Positions 12,441-23,395 are shown, counted from the first letter of the stretch. The stretch: 64,000 nucleotides of DNA from Symbiodinium natans (GCA_905221605.1 CAJNDS010000591.1:790701-854700); one strand, 5' to 3'. Numbers and translations are program-made. Notes: a model not told the origin generated them from the sequence alone.

Positions 12441-12834
12441 AAGAACAAAGGCCTCTGCTGCAAGATATGGTGGCCACTCTTGCATGGCGCCAGGCGAGTG
12501 CTCTGAAGGCTGGTCTACAGTGCATGGTTTCCCTGGTACCCTTTTACCACATGATTTTTTTTTGCTGCTGGGTTCCCTGATAAAGTAACCAACCAAAAAA
12601 GGGCACCCTTGTTGTAAGATTGTTAGTGGGCTACCAAGTTCTTCACACGGCTTATTTTAAGTGCACAGCGTCGCGAAACGTTAGTTTTTGTAGCAGGGCG
12701 CTACAGTGTAGCCAAGATCAGACTCACTAGAACTTCCTACAAACCCTCCACCCTGAAAAGCATATAAGAACTGAGAGAAATCCAAACGCTGATGTCCCTA
12801 AACCCTAAACCCCAAACCCTAAACCCTAAGCCCG

Positions 12835-12942
12835 TGGAGAGGCTATCCTGGACAGAGCTGGCGAGTTGGAGGACACCCGCAACCCGATGAGCCCTGTAAT
12901 CACTCCCGGCGGGTCCATTTGTAACATTACGGAATTGGACCC
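12835..12942 (+). other. Possible exon
   Basis: After GGAGAG, reads EAILDRAGELEDTRNPMSP and on, open to the next CCCTAAA run; unidentified, and the minus strand is also open. Confidence 0.3.
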
Positions 12943-13063
12943 TAAACCCTTTAAACCCTAAACCCTGAACCCAAAGCGCTTTTGAGTATGGTTTTTTGCT
13001 GCCCATGGACCCTCTGAAAAACTCTACTCTCGCGCTACAAAGTTGGGGGGGAAGAATCAGGAC

Positions 13064-13138
13064 ATGGCCATGGACGTTGCTGCCGACGCGTCAGCCGCCG
13101 AAGCGAGGAGGGAGCGCGAGAGGGACGACAAGGACTGA
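13064..13138 (+). other. Possible C-terminal coding end
   Basis: Reads MAMDVAADASAAEARRERER, then DDKD and TGA; charged, low-complexity, followed by telomeric variant repeats. Confidence 0.3.
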
Positions 13139-13151
13139 AAGACCCTAAAAG

Positions 13152-13270
13152 CCTAAACCCCCTAAACCCCCTAAACTCCCTAAACCCCCTAAACCCCCTA
13201 AACCCCCTAAACCCCCTAAACCCCCTAAACCCCCCAAACCCCCTAAACCCCCTAAACCCCCTAAACCCCA
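13152..13270 (-). repeat. CCCCCTAAA (9-bp) variant array
   Basis: About 13 units of a 9-bp telomeric variant. The period is a multiple of three, so it reads as an artificial Gly-Phe-Arg ORF on the minus strand. Confidence 0.93.
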
Positions 13271-13497
13271 AACCCTAAACCCTAAACCCTCAACCCGAAC
13301 CCTTTGCTTGGGCCAGGTTCGGGTTGGCGGATGGCCCTAGTACAGGACCTAGCAGCGGCAGTGCGCCACGTGCCTTCGCCCCAGACGAAGCCGCTTGGAC
13401 TTCCTCCAGTAAGTTTTCCTTCGGGTTTGGGGTTTAGGGTTTAGGGTTTAGGGTTTAGGGCTCCGGAGCCTCAGCAGTCCTGGGTTAAAAAGGGCTT

Positions 13498-13587
13498 AGG
13501 GTTTAGGGGTTTAGGGGTTTAGGGGTTTAGGGGTTTAGGGGTTTAGGGGTTTAGGGGTTTAGGGGTTTAGGGGTTTAGGGGTTTAGG
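13498..13587 (+). repeat. TTTAGGGG (8-bp) variant array
   Basis: About ten uniform units of an 8-bp variant flanked by ordinary TTTAGGG, showing local amplification of one altered unit. Confidence 0.94.
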
Positions 13588-13801
13588 GTTTAGGGTTTAG
13601 GGTTTAGAGGCTTCGGGCACGTCCCGAGAAGGTTTATGAGTAGTCGGCTGACGGTGGCTGTCCTTTGCGAGATTGCAAGTTGCCCCTATCTGCCCCCTCA
13701 CTCTTCCCTAGGGTTTAGGGTTGAAATGGCCCCCAAAACCCTAAACCCGACTCTGTGTGCCTCGGGCTTGTCCGAGTGTGAGTGATTGAGCCCTAAACCC
13801 T

Positions 13802-13912
13802 AAACTTAAGACCCCTCAAACCCCAAAAGCCCTAAACTTAAGACCCCTAACACCCTAAACGCCCCAAACTTAAGACCCCCAAACCCTAGAAACCCTAGAC
13901 TTAAGACCCAAA
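13802..13912 (+). repeat. Tandem repeat AAACTTAAGACCCC
   Basis: Four units of about 36 bp built on CTTAAGACCC and telomere-like CCCTAAA pieces. Confidence 0.83.
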
Positions 13913-14043
13913 ACCCTCAAACCATACAACCGAAACCCGGGTGGCACAAAGAAGCTCCACACACACACACACACACCCCAAAAAAAGCTCCTAACCTCGA
14001 TGCCTGCATTCCAGACCCAAATGTTCATCCCTTGCGCGTTAGG

Positions 14044-14180
14044 TTGGGATGCTCACCCTGATACTAGCAGTCCTTAGTAGGGATTACCCTGAACCCTAAA
14101 CCCTAAACCCTAAACCCTAAACCCTAAACCCCCTATTTTAGTCCTTTAAGGACTCTTAATATAGGGGGGGAGCATCCCAA
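14044..14180. mobile_element. Family A element with telomeric insert in its loop
   Basis: Both arms are present, but the loop holds about six CCCTAAA units (14091-14133). Confidence 0.88.
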
Positions 14181-14247
14181 GCTTTAGGGGCTTGTTGGGT
14201 TTTATGATTTAGGGTTTGGGTTTAGGTTTGGGGGCCCCCTTATGCAG

Positions 14248-14465
14248 ACCTTGAAGCCCTAGAGAGGTTTGGAGCTGAGGAGGTTAGAAGGATGGTTCAA
14301 GGTTTAGGGTTTAGGGTTTAGGGTTTAGGGTTTAGGGTGAGGGTTCGTTTTTGGGTGATTTTTCCAGGTGGAGGCGCGGCACAGCCTTTCCCCATGCGGC
14401 TTCTCACCAGCGCTGGCAGGACCCGGAAGCCAGCGAAGCGGTTCCACCGGCCGCTCTTCCTGAAG
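14248..14465 (+). other. Two possible exons around a 66-bp telomeric intron
   Basis: 14248-14301 (DLEALERFGAEEVRRMVQ) ends CAAG|GTTTAGGG. 14302-14367 is five TTTAGGG units plus a T-rich TTTTTCCAG. 14368-14465 continues in phase (FPMRLLTSAGRTRKPAKRFH) and ends AAG|GTTTAGGG. Not identified; it is the neatest candidate for a complete telomeric-repeat intron. Confidence 0.45.
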
Positions 14466-14630
14466 GTTTAGGGTTTAGGGTTCAGGGTTTAGGGTTTAGG
14501 GTTTAGGGTTTAGGGAATCCCTAAGAACCTTACCCCCCCCCCCCCCTGTACCCTGTGAGGGTGTACGACTTTGGTTTCGAGGATGGGGACACAGAGGTGA
14601 CAACGAAGTGTCAGGTTTCGGGTTTGGAGG

Positions 14631-14768
14631 TTGTTCCCCCTTCTACTAGCAGTCCTGAACAGGGATGATAGTACTTCTAAACCCTAAACCCTAAACCCTA
14701 AACCCTAAACCCTAAACCCTTGTTATAGTCCCGATTACAGACTGGTAGTATAAGGGGGAACATCCCAA
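14631..14768. mobile_element. Family A element with telomeric insert in its loop
   Basis: A second case: about six CCCTAAA units at 14677-14720 between the two arms. The left tip has lost GGGA. Confidence 0.88.
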
Positions 14769-14886
14769 GTTGAGGTCTTTCAAGCGCTGAGGTATGCTAG
14801 CATGACGACGCCGAGCCCGAAGCTCTGATGGATGCAAACATACTCGTAGCCTCAAGCCTTCCTCCTCTCCTTCCCAGACATGTAGA

Positions 14887-14988
14887 AGCCCTAAACCCTA
14901 AACCCTAAACCCTAAACCCTAAACCCTAAACCCTAAACCCTAAACCCTAAACCCTAAACCCTAAACCCTAAACCCTAAACCCTAAGCC
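14887..14988 (-). repeat. CCCTAAA array
   Basis: About 14 units, ending with the variant CCCTGCAG, which could serve as a 3' splice acceptor for the open stretch that follows. Confidence 0.96.
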
Positions 14989-15279
14989 CTGCAGGACTGA
15001 TGGGCGAGGAGGAGTTTCCCACAACCTGGTGATTGGCTTTGTGCCAGAGTGTTGCGGAGAGCATGTCTTAGAACTGGGGTACCGGTACAAAGGTGCCCTC
15101 CAAAATTCACCCGAGCGATTGACGAATTGGATGCATGGCAGTTTTTTTGTCACCCTGTCCTGCGTGGACCTGGAGAAGGATGGCTGTGAGCTGAGCCGGA
15201 TGTTTCTGGAATTGAGCTGCCCTAAACCCCTTAACCCAAAAACCCTACACCCTAAACCCCCTGTCTCTCTTCGGGCACC

Positions 15280-15379
15280 TTGGGATGTTCCCCCTTAAAC
15301 TAACGGTCCCTAATGGGGACTATAGTGCCTCCCTAATATACTCCCTATTCCTTGATAGTATAAGGGGGGAAGATCACAA
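15280..15379. mobile_element. Family A fold-back element
   Basis: Complete but diverged copy; the right tip reads GATCACAAG. Confidence 0.8.
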
Positions 15380-16181
15380 GCCACATGCTAAAACCCTAAA
15401 CCCTAAACCCTAAACCCTAAACCCTAAACCCTAAACCCTAAACCCTAATCCTAAGCATCGTGCGAGCGTGAGAGTCCGAGACCGAAACCTTTCTATACCC
15501 TAAGGCTCCCAAACCCTAGGCCCCTAACCCTAGAACCCAGAGCAGAGCCTTATTCCATTTTCGTGGAAGGGTCCCGGTTCCCTTATCAGCCCCTTTAAAC
15601 CAAATACACCAAAAGGGGTATCCTCTTTATTCCTAAGTTACTCTTGGGTCTAGAGCCCTAAGCCCATCCTTCTTCAGCTGAATGTTTCTGCTGGCGGTGT
15701 GGGGGCGTTAGGCCCCTGGCTGCTACCACTGGCTCCGGAGGATGTATGATGCATGAGATATGGTGTAATGCGTGTTCTGTGTTTGTGATCCAGTTTGAAA
15801 GGACTGCTGTTGCAGCAGGTGACTGGTACCCATGCATGATCCACACACACACACATAGGGAGAGAGAGAGAGAACATCTATCTATATATCTATCTATATG
15901 CATATTATATATATATATTACATTCACACAGAGGACTCAGAGGACCCCCTGTGTAGAAACAGGAGCACCTCACAGGCATCCCTGGGTTGGTAGCACCTGG
16001 TTGACTACCGGATTTTGGCGTTGTAGACAGGGTCTGGGATGCCCGGTGGCCCGCTTTGTTTGTTTTCTTGCAAGGTTAGGTTCCCCTTCTTCACCCCCTT
16101 AGCCGCAGCCCGATGGTTTTCGGGTTTAGGGTTCGCTTTGATTTGTCTTCTGGCGATATTTCCTGGAAAACTACTAGGATG

Positions 16182-16274
16182 CGGAGTGGCCCTTATTCCC
16201 TTTTGGGGGTTTAGGTTCCCCTTAAGCCCCTGCAAACCAAACAGGGCCACCCTTTTTCTTCCTAGGTTACTCTT
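16182..16274. mobile_element. MITE-like element, family E
   Basis: GGAGTGGCCCTTATTCCC ... GGGCCACCCTTT ... GGTTACTC. Related copies at 12533-12611, 15552-15655, 27374-27453. Confidence 0.75.
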
Positions 16275-16842
16275 GGGTGTAGACGCGGTCAAGCCTTGCC
16301 GAAAGGAAATCCTGAACCCGCCGGAGCCACCATGGAAAATCCACAAAATGCTTCGAGTTTTTTAGTACTTCTGCCGAGCGGCTCAGGCATTCAGGACTAA
16401 AGGATAGAGGGTTTAGGGTTTAGGGTTCAGGGTTGATTAGGAAGTTTGTGTTCGAGGTGTCGTAGGGATTAGCCCCGGCGATGTTTCTCGTCTGTGGCTC
16501 CTTCAGGATCGATCTGATCTTCAGTTGGCCTGATATGGGTGCAGGGTTTCCAGATGTTTCCACGGTTAGGGGTCTTGTCCCGAACCCTAAGCCCTAAACC
16601 CTAGACCCTAAACCCTAATAAATGCCTGGCTTTCTGAGTGTGAGCGATTAAACCCTTATAAATTGAAAAGAGGTGAGGATTTTGTTCAGGTTGGGCCCTC
16701 TGCAGATCTGTCTTGACACGGCTTCTTGTCCCAAACCCTAACCCTAAACCCTAAACCGTAAACCCTAGATCAATTGAAAAGAGGTGCGCTCTGGGGGGGA
16801 GTTCGCCGATATGCTGTCAGGGTGTTGATTGGGCCTTGAACC

Positions 16843-16942
16843 TTGGAATTTCCCCCTTTTACTTACAGTCCTTAGCAGGCATCATCGTACCCCCTCTTCA
16901 AACCCCTACTGAGGACTCTTAGTATAAGGGGGAACATCCCAA
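16843..16942. mobile_element. Family A fold-back element
   Basis: Complete copy without internal insert. Confidence 0.84.
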
Positions 16943-17530
16943 CTAGAGCACCACATGCTGAGCCGCCGGCGCACGAATTCGCCAACGACTTTTCGATGCA
17001 AACAGCCTGGACATCACTAGGCCACGTACGCTGCCAAACTGGGCTGCGAACCGAATCTAGGATTCCAAGCAGTGCCTCTATGTTCATTAGTGTTATTTAT
17101 TCACATACATATCTTACTCAGAGTCCTATTCACATACATACATATTGTTGTTTGATAGTATTGTTTTTGCTACGACTAGCTATGAATATCATTATTTGCT
17201 CCCCTAAACCCCAAACGCTTATTGTTCACTCCCAGCTTGAAGAGCAACCTGGTTTCAGGGTGTAGGGAGATGCGAAGCCTGTTGCAAAAGGGAGCATCTC
17301 CCATAGCCTCCTGAAAAATCACCAGTGTTTTGGAAACATAAAACCCAAGGGGGGTGTACATGTTCTGATTCTACTTACTTAGCCACTAGTTAAACTTCAC
17401 ACTTTGTGGGTTTCCTTATGTAGTAGGAATATAAAGTGTAACATTTTCCCTTGTTTTTGGAGAAGTATGGTTCTAAGGAGCAGTATAGACTCTCGCAGCT
17501 AAGACAGGCTTTGCTGGGCCCTTCTTCCAG

Positions 17531-17842
17531 GCAGCGGCGCAATCTCGCAGTGATGCCATCCAGAAGAACACAATGACTCATGAGCAAACGTCAATTAAGT
17601 GGCTCCGCGCGGAGAGAAGAGAGGATCTTGCTCAGTGTCGTGCAGGCGTTCGCAACAGAATACATTATCGGGTACAGAAGTTTCCATGCAAGATCGGGGT
17701 ACCCGAAAGTCTGAGGCCCCGAGCCCCCGAACCTTACGTGCACCCGAAGCCTCAGCAACCGTCAGTCTGTTGTGCTCTCAAGAGTGCCTCTCAAGAATCA
17801 AAAAACTCGATACCCAGGACCCTTCCCAGACCTGATCCATAG
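17531..17842 (+). other. Possible exon, 103-codon open frame in a repeat-poor stretch
   Basis: Follows CTTCTTCCAG. Reads IQKNTMTHEQTSIKWLRAE and further basic sequence to TAG at 17840. It lies between 17.4 and 18.3 kb, one of the few places without telomeric repeats. The protein family is not recognised. Confidence 0.4.
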
Positions 17843-17973
17843 CTACCTCCACCCGGATTGAGGTCTGCTGTACTCTTACTTTCTTGGAATGCCCAAAGCA
17901 CCTGTTGCATATCTGTATGCATACTGCTATCCCGCCATCTACCAATCCAGTCGTAGTACTTTGGATATCGTCT

Positions 17974-18092
17974 ACAAGGGGCCCGTTACTACACTAACTG
18001 TAGGTAAGGGACTTCGAACCTAAGTCGGGAGCCTTAGAATCCAATTTGGGGTCCTTATACCTCTACTCATAACTAGGGGGCCCCCCTCCTTG
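17974..18092. mobile_element. Family I element
   Basis: Complete; its right end CCTCCTTG runs into CAG at 18093-18095, an acceptor candidate for the open stretch at 18096. Confidence 0.84.
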
Positions 18093-18095
18093 CAG

Positions 18096-18259
18096 GTTTC
18101 ATGGCAGTTCCATCCAAGGGGCATAAGGGGCATTGTGTCACTTGAAGTCGGAGGCAGTCGACCGTGACAGGTGCGCATGGCCTCCCTCCTGGATTCTGTG
18201 AAGAGCACGCCATGGTCCTTCCGCCCGCAGCCGCCCTATCTCCTGCCATTGATGCCCAG
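18096..18259 (+). other. Open frame with one in-frame TGA
   Basis: Reads VSWQFHPRGIRGIVSLEVGG, then TGA at 18165-18167, then QVRMASLLDSVKSTPWSF in the same frame. It could be two exons, a broken exon or chance. Confidence 0.3.
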
Positions 18260-18354
18260 TAGTACCCTTGTTCCCTTTTTGAGGGGTTAAGGTTCCCTTA
18301 TAAATAAACCCCTTTAAGCCAAAAAGGGCACCCTTTTGAATCCTAGGTTACTGG
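18259..18354. mobile_element. Family E element
   Basis: GTAGTACCCTTGTTCCC ... AAAAGGGCACCC ... GGTTACTGG; about 96 bp, complete. Confidence 0.8.
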
Positions 18355-18465
18355 ACAGCCGAGCATGCCATTGATGGAAGGGGGGGGGGGGGCGGGGAGG
18401 TTAGGGCTCCGGGTGTTGCCTGCTTGACTGCATGCCACCCTCATCAGTACCTGACTGGGGCCCTA

Positions 18466-18557
18466 AACCCTAAACCCGAAGCCCTAAACCCTAAACCCTA
18501 AACCCTAAACCCTAAACCCTAAACCCTAAACCCTAAACCCTAAACCCTAAACCCTAC
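18466..18557 (-). repeat. CCCTAAA array ending in CCCTACAG
   Basis: About 12 units. The last, altered unit gives the AG acceptor used by the probable GH3 exon at 18560. Confidence 0.95.
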
Positions 18558-18559
18558 AG

Positions 18560-20628
18560 CCCAGCACCGAGGACTTGAGCATCAACCACAAAGATTGGGC
18601 TGAAAGCATCGTGGCGAAGATGACGGAGGAGGTGCATCTTGAAGCTCCTACCCCCCCTGAACATGCCCCGAAACCTCAAGCGCGGTTTGTGGGTTTAGGG
18701 TTTAGGGTTTAGGGTTTAGGGTTTAGGGTTTAGGGTTCAGGGTTCAGGGTTCAGGGTTTAGGGTTTCAATTTTCAAAGGCTCAGGGTTTAGGGTTTAGGT
18801 TTTAGGTTTTAGGTACAGAGAGCTTTAGGAGCCTGATCCTGAAGTCAATGCTCAGAGTTCAGAGTTCATCTAACGCTAGAAGCCTGGGGCTGTCCCCCTT
18901 TTTCGTCGCAGGACACCATCCCGGCTTACCTTTCGAAGCCGTAGTCACCCCCAGCATGGCTTTGCTAGCAAGAGAAGGCCAGGAGAAGGAAGAAAAGTCC
19001 CCATCTCGCACTTTTGAAGCTCCCTAAACACTAAACCCTAAACCCTAAACCCTAAACCCTAAACTCTACAGAGATGGCACAAGGGTGCCACATGACGTGC
19101 CAGGAGAAGTACCGCCTGATTCGGGGCGTGGGCTTTGCAGGCTCGGTGGTTTAGGGTTGAGGGTTGAGGGTTTCATACTTGGAAGCTCTGCTGACGTAGT
19201 AAGAGTAAGTCTACGCAGTCCCACCGAGAAACCATGGTAATAATCCCCAGAACCCACATTACTGTGTCAGGTCAGGTGTCGACCCTAGTGAGGCAATAAA
19301 GCAGACCGCTTGTTACCCTAAACCCGAAACCCTAAACCCTAAACCCTGAACCGCATACCAGGGCTTGGGGTGTAGGGTTTTGGGGCTTCAGGAAGTTCAA
19401 GATACTTCCTCGCGAAGCCCCAGCAACCCTGAGCCTGACATAGGATCCAACCATAGGTCTCTCCAGAATTCGCATCCTAGAGCACTGCGGTTTAGGGTTT
19501 TGGGTTTAGGGGTTTAGGGCTAGAGTTCGCATCCTAGAGCCCTGCGGTTTAGGGTTTCGGGTTTAGGGTGTAGAGTTCTGGAGCCGCTGTTGGGGTTCAG
19601 GCTTGCTTCAGGTTTCGGCTGTTCCCTGGGTGCTTGCTTTTGTGTGGCGCGCAGGGCGGTCGCAAATTCCAAGTGCCTTTGAAACATAATCTTGGCGGGG
19701 CGCCTTAAGGCCCCAAACCCTGAGTTCTTGGGGTTTAGGGTTTAGGGTTTAGGGTTTAGGGTTTAGGGTTTAGGGTTTAGGTTCCTAAACCCTATTATAG
19801 ATCCCTCAAGCATCTTGAAGCCCTATCCCGAACCTCGAAGTCCCCAAAACCCTGAAGCACCTAAACCCTAAACTTCCTGAACCCTAACCCCTAAACCCTA
19901 AACCCTAAACCCTACACCCTAAACCCTAAACCCTAAAAAAAAACCCTAAACCCTGAACCCTAAACCCTAAACCCTAAGCCCTGAAGCACCAAAGGAGCAG
20001 AAGCCCTTGCAACAGGGGAAGAAACGCCCAACAATCCCACATGCCTCAAACTCCAGCATCTAAGAGCCTCGCACCGGAAAGCTGGATGGTGGTTTAGGGT
20101 TTAGGGTTTGGGGTGGAGGGTTTAGGGTTTAGGGTTTAGGGTTTAGGGTTTGAGCCCTAAACCCCCCTAAACTCCCAAAACCCGAAACAAATCCTGAAGC
20201 TTCTCTCGGCCTAAGCTCAGGATTCAAAGCCAAGCCAGGCTTCTACGTGGGGTCGGCGGCCCTCTTAGCAGCTTAGGGTTTGGGGTTTCGGGTTTAGGGT
20301 TTAGGGTTTAGGATTTAGGGTTTAGGGTTTAGGATTTAGGGTTTAGGGTTTAGGGTTTGGGGGGGCGGAGCACATTTTGCTTAGTTACGAAGCGCAGTTT
20401 TCTTCTGCGTTGATAAGCCTCAACCCGTGGAGGCCCGAAGCCCAGTGCCCTGCACGACTCTCTGGCCTGTCTGGTTTAGGGTTTAGGGTTAGGGTTTAGG
20501 GTTTAGGGTTTAGGGTTTAGGGTTTAGGGTTTAGGGTTTAGGGTTTAGGGTTTAGGGTTTAGGGTTTAGGGTTTAGGGCCCAGGTCCTCGGCATTCCACG
20601 CCTAGGCGTCCCCTGCATCAAGATGCAG
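18560..20628 (+). CDS. Probable N-terminal exons of a GH3 glycoside hydrolase
   Basis: Three short exons read like the start of a family 3 beta-glucosidase. 18560-18631 follows CCCTACAG and ends at a GT donor (GAGGAG|GTGCAT); it reads AESIVAKMTEE near its end, like the A-LV-RMTLEEK motif. 20221-20246 reads FKAKPGFY and ends at TAC|GTGGGG. 20584-20628 follows CAG and reads VLGIPRLGVPCIKMQ, the IPRLGIP motif that precedes the DGPQGF loop in GH3; its donor is GC (CAG|GCTTGG). The last two are phase-compatible. At least one exon is missing between 18631 and 20221. Linkage to the GH3 core at 45210 would need a very long intron or further exons, so these could belong to a neighbouring paralogue. 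Confidence 0.5.
20474..20577 (+). repeat. TTTAGGG array
   Basis: About 15 units, directly upstream of the GH3 IPRLG exon at 20584. Confidence 0.96.
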
Positions 20629-20797
20629 GCTTGGAGTGGCGGGGGGGGGGGGGGGGGGTGGGGGTTTGGGGTTTGGGGTTTGGGGGGTAAAACCCTTTCA
20701 GACGAAGCCCCAAGCTCTATGCACCCTCAAGCCCTAAACCAAAACAAACTCCCACAAGCCCTAAAAGCCCCAAGGCGAAACCCCAAACCCCACACCC

Positions 20798-20938
20798 CAA
20801 ACCCTAAACCCTAAACCCTAAACCCTAAACCCTAAACCCTAAACCCTAAACCCTAAACCCTAAACCCTAAACCCTAACCCTAAACCCTAAACCCTAATTA
20901 AACCCTAACCCTAAACCCTAAACCCTAAACCCTAAACC
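20798..20938 (-). repeat. CCCTAAA array
   Basis: About 19 units with a few six-base slips (CCCTAA). Together with the array at 20474 it forms an inverted pair separated by about 220 bp. Confidence 0.96.
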
Positions 20939-21756
20939 CGCATGCCTTGCGGGTCAGGCTATGGGGTTTGGGGAGCTGGAGGCTTTTTTGACGTAGAGAA
21001 ACCCTTTCGTAATCCCCAGAACCCACCTTGCTAAGCGTACTTGCTAAGTCGGCAAGGGCTTCCAAGTGGGGGTTTAGGGTTTAGGGTTTAGGGTGTGGGC
21101 CTGGTGGGTTCTCCATCAGGGTTTACGCGAAAAAGGGTTGAGAGCTTGTGGGGCTTCAGGGTTGTTTAGGTTTTGGGGTGGTGGGGTTTAAGGTTTTGAG
21201 GTTTCGGGGTTTTAAGGTTTGGGGTGTATGAGTTTCTGCAAAAAGGTGCAGAGTCTAGGGTTGCCATGACATCGACCACACCAGTTGGTCAACATACCTG
21301 CCCCCAAAATGGCCAGAAGGTATGTTCAGGTTCACTGCTTGTCAAGGATCCCCTTTGGAAGGGGCTCCTCCTCCTTCTCGCATGGTCAAGCAAGCACCGC
21401 ACAGGAGTTTCTTCGGCTGGGGCTTCAGGATTAGTCAGGCGAGTTGAGTTTGCCAAGGCAGGTTGTGTGTAGGGCCTGTCACCCAAACCCCTACACCCCA
21501 AAACCTCAAATCCACAAGCCCTAAACCCTAAACCCACACCCCCACACCCCAAAACCCAACTACCCAAGTCTGCCAAAACCCATCAAAACCCTAAACCCCA
21601 AACCCTAAACCCCAAACCCCAAACCCCAAACCCTAAACCCTAAACCCGGGTTTTGTGTGCCACTCGCCAGCGTCTGGCTCACAGCCGCGCTGACAACACC
21701 TGGCGGTACCACCCAGTGAGGAAGGCCCCTTCGCAGTCTGCTAGGATGCCCTGCCT

Positions 21757-21900
21757 GGGGTTTAGGGTTTAGGGTTTAGGGTTTAGGGTTTAGGGTTTAG
21801 GGTTTAGGGTTTAGGGTTTAGGGTTTAGGGTTTAGGGTTTAGGGCTTAGGGCTTAGGGTTTAGGGTTTAGGGTTCAGGGTTCAGGGTTTAGGGTTTAGGG
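21757..21900 (+). repeat. TTTAGGG array bracketed by a 12-bp direct repeat
   Basis: About 20 units including blocks of TTCAGGG and CTTAGGG. GGATGCCCTGCC is found at 21744-21755 and again at 21899-21910, so the array is flanked by a target-duplication-like repeat. Confidence 0.94.
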
Positions 21901-22336
21901 ATGCCCTGCCGTGAATTCGGCTCCCCAACAGAGGCCATGATACCCCTTGTCGAACTCCATGAACCCCTAAACCCTAAACCCTAAACCCTGAACCCTGAAC
22001 CCTGAACCCTAAACCCTAAACCCTAAACCCTAACCCTAAACCCTAAACCCTAAACGATTACTGGAGGGACCAAGTCTTGAACGCTAGACCACCCTAAACC
22101 CCAAACCCTAAACATTGGAAAACCCAGCCCTTGTCAAATCTAAGCTTTACCCTACAGTTGTACTAGGACCCAAGCCCTAAGCCCTAAACCCTAATCCCTA
22201 AACCCTAAACCCTAAACCCTAAACCTATAGGGTTTTGTGTCCAGGGTGCGCACTGCTGAGAAGTCGAGTCGCATCCTTGTGTAGGCATGGCGTGGTTCAG
22301 TTGTCCTTGTGACCTTAATTTTCTGTCGTCCGTAGT

Positions 22337-22445
22337 AGGGTAGATAAGGGTTTAGGGTTTAGGGTTTAGGGATAACCTTTAAGCTTCTTGGGGGGTAGTA
22401 TGATTCCTATAAACCCCCCAAGGGTAACCGTTAGTTTTCAACGAA
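22337..22445. mobile_element. Family B element split by three telomeric units
   Basis: AGATAA|(TTTAGGG)3|ATAACCTTT: the telomeric units interrupt the conserved AGATAACC arm, and ATAA is repeated on both sides (22344-22347 and 22372-22375). Confidence 0.78.
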
Positions 22446-22923
22446 TTGCTGTTTTGGACCACGCTGGCATGAATAAACCTCGGCAGTGTGGCGGGGGGCC
22501 GACAGCTGCTATGTAACGCACGGTTTAGGGTTTAGGGTTCGAGGCTTCTTCGCAGATTCAGTGGAACAATGGGGGCTAAACCCAGAAAACCCCAACCATA
22601 TTGTCACATTTTCAAAAAGACACCATTAATTTTCTACAATATACAATCGCACTGCTTTACTTTGGTATTTTAGTGTTGTCTTACCTATAAAGTGGTTTTT
22701 ATTTTCTTACTTGCCCCCCCCCACCCCCCCGCCCGCCCCCCCCCGCCCCCCCCCCGCCCCCCCCTCCCCTCCCTGAACCCCCTGAATTGCGGCTTCGCAG
22801 GTTTTCATGCATTGCCAAGCTATGCAGCACCCCGCTCTTACTGCGCCCTGGCCAGGGAGTCACACGGGAAACCTTAACCCTAGACCGCCCTAGACGCTAA
22901 GCACAAACCCCTAAACCCTAAAC

Positions 22924-22995
22924 TTGGGCGATGTTCCCTCTGATACGAACAGTCCCTAATCGGGATTACAGTACCCCTATTCTACTCCCACTTAA
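22924..22995. mobile_element. Family A element, left half only
   Basis: The left arm and loop are present; the right arm is replaced by telomere-like sequence. Confidence 0.7.
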
Positions 22996-23284
22996 TTTGT
23001 GTTTAGGGTCTAGGGTTTCGAGTTGAGGGTTTAGGGCTTAGCAGCTGGGCGGGTGGCCCAAAACAAACATGTTCAGAGGGCCCCTAAACCAAAGTGCCTA
23101 GGAGCAAGGCTAAGAGGTCATGACCCCTAAAGAAGTTAACCTCGCCGGTATCTTAAACCCCCAAACCCTAAACCCCAGATATGTGGATGCGTTTATCCTG
23201 TAGAGTAGAGGTCCTGGGAGGTTTAGGGCACTACTTCCGGAGACAGGATTCAGGGGGTCTCCTTTGCCACTCCCCGACCTTGCG

Positions 23285-23395
23285 CTATTGTTTGATTATG
23301 AGAGCCCCCAAAAAACACAAAAACACATACTCCCCGCATTACCCTTATCTGGAAGATTCTGTTTCATTTTGTAGGGGTTCTTAAGCAAACAGTAG
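23285..23395. mobile_element. MITE-like element, family N
   Basis: CTATTGTTTG...GGTTCTTAAGCAAACAGTAG; family hallmark is TAAGAACCCCC/GGGGGTTCTTA. Copies at 24597-24702 and 41047-41147, partial at 59821 and 29422-29589. Confidence 0.78.

Larger units (their letters stand above)
9225..18559. other. Region between the FtsJ gene and GH3 N-terminal exons
   Basis: Telomeric arrays, family A/B/E/I elements and short open pieces (listed separately where they have splice-like ends). No family was recognised apart from the possible FtsJ tail at 10004. 12560-12830, 13600-13950 and 17100-17390 show nothing beyond degenerate repeats. Confidence 0.6.

Noticed and set aside
13035-13271. Minus-strand ORF of Gly-Phe-Arg repeats
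   Set aside because: Translation of the 9-bp telomeric variant CCCCCTAAA; no coding sense.
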